Of a stretch of 64,000 nucleotides of DNA, positions 61,645-64,000 are shown in pieces. Below the pieces are notes generated by a model, which did no database searches, had not been told where the DNA came from, and was given only the letters and a program-made list of their open reading frames with translations. Source of the stretch: Pseudoalteromonas apostichopi (lineage in GTDB: Bacteria; Pseudomonadota; Gammaproteobacteria; Enterobacterales; Alteromonadaceae); assembly GCF_030297135.1 (NCBI RefSeq), contig NZ_AP028065.1, forward strand, positions 2,356,001-2,420,000, written 5' to 3'. The position numbers and the translations under genes were made by a program. Within the stretch, counting starts at the first letter, position 1; each line of letters begins with the position of its first letter.

Positions 61645-63480
61645 TTAAGCTGCCTGTTTCTTAGCAACCCATTGGTCAACAAACTTCTCAAGTACGTTTA
61701 ATGGTACTGCACCATTTTTAAGTACTACGTCGTGGAATTCACGAATATCGAATTTATCGCCTAGTTTTTCTTTAGCCGCTTCACGAAGCTCTAAAATTTT
61801 CAGCATGCCCACTTTGTATGCCGTTGCTTGTGAAGGCATTACAATGTGACGCTCAACCATTTTAACGCCATCAGACGTCGCATTTGGTGTGTTATTTACG
61901 TAGTAGTCGATACCTTCTTGACGAGTCCACTTCATAGCATGGATACCTGTATCTACTACTAGGCGACATGCACGCCATAATTCCATCGCAAGACGACCAA
62001 AATCTGAATACGGGTCTTCGTATAAGCCCATTTCTTTTGGTACTAGCTCAGAGTATAAACCCCAACCTTCAACGTAGGCTGTGTAGCCGCCAAACTTACG
62101 GAACTTAGGCACACCTTCAAGCTCTTGCGCGATAGCAATTTGCATGTGGTGACCTGGAATACCTTCGTGGTATGCAAGTGCTTCCATTTGGTATGTTGGC
62201 ATTGCTTCCATATCGTAAAGGTTTGCGTAATAAATACCTGGGCGTGAACCATCTGGTGCAGGTTGTTGGTAGAACGCTTTACCTGCTGCTTTTTCGCGGA
62301 ATGCTTCAACAGCTTTAACCTTAAGGTCTGCTTTTGGCTTAACTATGAATAGCTCGTCTAGACGAGACTTCATGTTATCGATAAGCGCTGTTGCCTCATC
62401 AAGGTAACGTTGTTTACCTTCAGCGGTATTCGGGTAGTAGAACTGCTTATCAGTTTTCATGAATTGCATGAATGCTTTAAGGTCACCTTTAAAGCCTACT
62501 TTGTCCTTAATCTCACGCATTTCGTCGTGAATACGCGCGACTTCAGCTAAACCGATTGTGTGAATTTCTTTCGCTGTTAAATCAGTTGTTGTGGTACGTG
62601 CTAGCGCATTGTTGTAGAACGCTTCGCCGTCAGGGAATTTCCAAGCACCATCACGGTCATCAGCGCGCTTTTCTAACTGAGCTAAGAAGTTAATTAGTTT
62701 AGTGTAAGAAGGTTTTACTGCTGCTTTTAAGGCTTTTTCTGCATCGCTGATAAGTGCTGATTTTTCGCTGTCGGCAATCTCTAATGCGTTTACTTTACGT
62801 TTAAAGTCAGCAAGTAACGTTGAGTCTTCACCATCATGGAATGGTGCGCCGCGTAAGATATTATTGCTTGAATCAATTACGTGTGGGAAAACAAACTTAG
62901 GGGCGATAATGCCTTTATCTGCACGTACTTCAAGGTCTTTGATTAGTTGATCAATAACCGTTGTAACACCATTTAAACGTGAGATATACGCTTTAGCATC
63001 TGACACATCAGCAATTTGATGTTGGTTGATTAAAAACGCTGGGATCATCGAGTGAACACCAAACATTTGGTTCACTGGGTAGTTGTAATGACGCCATTTG
63101 AAATCAGCAATTTCGTTTTCTAAATCTTGCTTTTTAAGGTCGTAGCTTACTTTCGTCGCGTCATCTAATAGGTCACGGTTAATTGCCTTAAGCGCAACTA
63201 GATCAGCTTTAGTTTGTTCAAAGTCTTCTAAAACGCGCTCTTCACTGCCATCGTCCCATTTGTCGTAATCTTTTTTGATGCCCATGTATGTTTGATAGAT
63301 AGGGCTTTTCATTACATCACGGTTAAAAGTATCTTCGAAGAAGGCATTTGCTTTATCGATTTCACTTTGTACAGGTTGGCTTTGTACACTTGGTGCAGGC
63401 TTCGGTTGCTCTTGCATTTGTTGGCAGCCGCCAAGTAATGCAACACTTACCGCCGCAGCGATGAAGGTCAGTTTACGCAT
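61645..63480 (-). CDS. DUF885 family lipoprotein metallopeptidase
   Basis: A 611-residue envelope protein. The lipoprotein signal ends at LLGGC (Cys19). The DUF885 signature HEGIPGHH lies at 438-445, with EGWGLYSE at 471-478, which supply the likely zinc ligands and catalytic Glu. The family is thought to be metallopeptidases. Peptide substrate unknown. It follows hemW on the same strand, 40 bases away. Confidence 0.88.
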   Translation of the reverse strand: MRKLTFIAAAVSVALLGGCQQMQEQPKPAPSVQSQPVQSEIDKANAFFEDTFNRDVMKSPIYQTYMGIKKDYDKWDDGSEERVLEDFEQTKADLVALKAINRDLLDDATKVSYDLKKQDLENEIADFKWRHYNYPVNQMFGVHSMIPAFLINQHQIADVSDAKAYISRLNGVTTVIDQLIKDLEVRADKGIIAPKFVFPHVIDSSNNILRGAPFHDGEDSTLLADFKRKVNALEIADSEKSALISDAEKALKAAVKPSYTKLINFLAQLEKRADDRDGAWKFPDGEAFYNNALARTTTTDLTAKEIHTIGLAEVARIHDEMREIKDKVGFKGDLKAFMQFMKTDKQFYYPNTAEGKQRYLDEATALIDNMKSRLDELFIVKPKADLKVKAVEAFREKAAGKAFYQQPAPDGSRPGIYYANLYDMEAMPTYQMEALAYHEGIPGHHMQIAIAQELEGVPKFRKFGGYTAYVEGWGLYSELVPKEMGLYEDPYSDFGRLAMELWRACRLVVDTGIHAMKWTRQEGIDYYVNNTPNATSDGVKMVERHIVMPSQATAYKVGMLKILELREAAKEKLGDKFDIREFHDVVLKNGAVPLNVLEKFVDQWVAKKQAA

Positions 63481-63520
63481 TATCGTTCCTTTGTAGTTGT
63501 TAGAAATTTAATTATAATTC

Positions 63521-64000
63521 TTAAACGAATAATTCTAGCAGGTCATTTAAAAAGCGGTGGCCTTTTTGGCTTACCTGCCAGTTATCTTTATCATCAATTA
63601 GTAAGCCTTTTGCAATTGCATCAGTCAAGGCTTGTTCCTGACTTGGCAGTGACAAACTTGTAAGCAAAGGTAAATCAGCTTTGGGGCAGGGTTCGACTAA
63701 ACGAAAACGATTCATAAAGAATTCAAAAGCTAAGTCGTCTTCTGCTACTTGCCATTGTTCGTATAAATACGGTTTGGCAAGATCCATATAACCTCGTGGG
63801 TGTTTTACTTTCACCGTACGGGTGATGACTTTATTTTCATCGGTAATTTTACCATGTGCACCGCAGCCGATACCGAGATAATCGCCAAATCGCCAATAAT
63901 TCAAGTTATGACGGCATTGGTAGCCGGGCTTCGCGTAGCCAGAGATCTCGTATTGCTCATAACCTGCAGCTGCCAGCAATGCTTGACCTTGTTCTTGAAT
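63521..64000 (-). CDS. hemW: Haem chaperone/radical SAM protein HemW, C-terminal part only
   Basis: The final 159 codons of a minus-strand gene that continues past the right edge (the frame is open to base 64000). YEQYEISGYAKPGYQCRHN and YWRFGDYLGIGCGAHGK are characteristic of HemW, followed by the winged C-terminal domain. The radical SAM cysteines are outside the window. HemW inserts haem into respiratory enzymes. Confidence 0.88.
   Translation of the reverse strand: MQEQGQALLAAAGYEQYEISGYAKPGYQCRHNLNYWRFGDYLGIGCGAHGKITDENKVITRTVKVKHPRGYMDLAKPYLYEQWQVAEDDLAFEFFMNRFRLVEPCPKADLPLLTSLSLPSQEQALTDAIAKGLLIDDKDNWQVSQKGHRFLNDLLELFV

Noticed and set aside
1..64000. A mobile island, prophage or defence system
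   Set aside because: I found no integrase, transposase, terminal repeats, tRNA-flanked junction or toxin-antitoxin pair. The gene order is largely that of conserved chromosome blocks.

Overview
The window is a piece of a low-GC gammaproteobacterial chromosome, most likely Pseudoalteromonas or a close relative in the Alteromonadales. I infer this from protein similarity by eye, from conserved gene blocks shared with E. coli, Shewanella and Pseudomonas, and from families typical of this group (DUF3718, DUF3192, the SO_0444-type permease). I see no prophage, insertion sequence, integron, CRISPR array, rRNA or tRNA. Almost all of it is ordinary chromosome, so interest lies mainly in regulation and in individual odd genes.

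Layout. 1-9.2 kb: nadC (partial), ampD-ampE, then pdhR-aceEF-lpd, the pyruvate dehydrogenase locus, with two PdhR operators in front of pdhR and separate terminators after aceF and lpd. 9.3-15.4 kb: tapT; a strongly supported CsrB-type regulatory RNA on the minus strand (9971-10450) with a GacA/UvrY box upstream; then a Fur-box-preceded ferric iron ABC transporter (fbpABC) followed by a DyP/YfeX-like haem protein that lacks both usual distal catalytic residues. 15.4-21.5 kb: argR/mdh with tandem ARG boxes, ispB, rplU-rpmA-cgtA, folA and a DUF3718 protein. 21.7-38 kb: a chemoreceptor, then the minus-strand block apaH-apaG-rsmA-pdxA-surA-lptD, facing away from amgK-murU-djlA; then a DUF3530 protein, rluA and rapA. 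38.4-44.6 kb: a PIN-PhoH ATPase, a hybrid histidine kinase overlapping a response-regulator diguanylate cyclase, and a small lipoprotein. 44.7-50.6 kb: a D-hydroxyacid dehydrogenase, a ZntR-like regulator with a textbook MerR promoter and its Cys-rich metal permease, an acyltransferase, small proteins, and a GNAT gene broken by an in-frame TAG. 50.6-64 kb: a 1501-residue propeller-PAS-GGDEF-EAL sensor, a K+ channel, the PatZ protein acetyltransferase, a SIMPL protein, a Wzx-like flippase with an unknown partner, a DUF885 lipoprotein peptidase and hemW (partial).

How the genes work together. Cell-wall recycling is represented by ampD/ampE and amgK/murU; outer-membrane assembly by surA/lptD; central carbon metabolism by PDH, mdh and PatZ; iron supply by fbpABC; and cyclic-di-GMP signalling by one intact cyclase and one protein with a dead cyclase domain but an intact phosphodiesterase domain. 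The CsrB-like RNA would link the GacS/GacA system to carbon metabolism and lifestyle control.

Limits: gene identities rest on recalled family sequences and motifs, not on searches. Promoter and operator calls are by eye.
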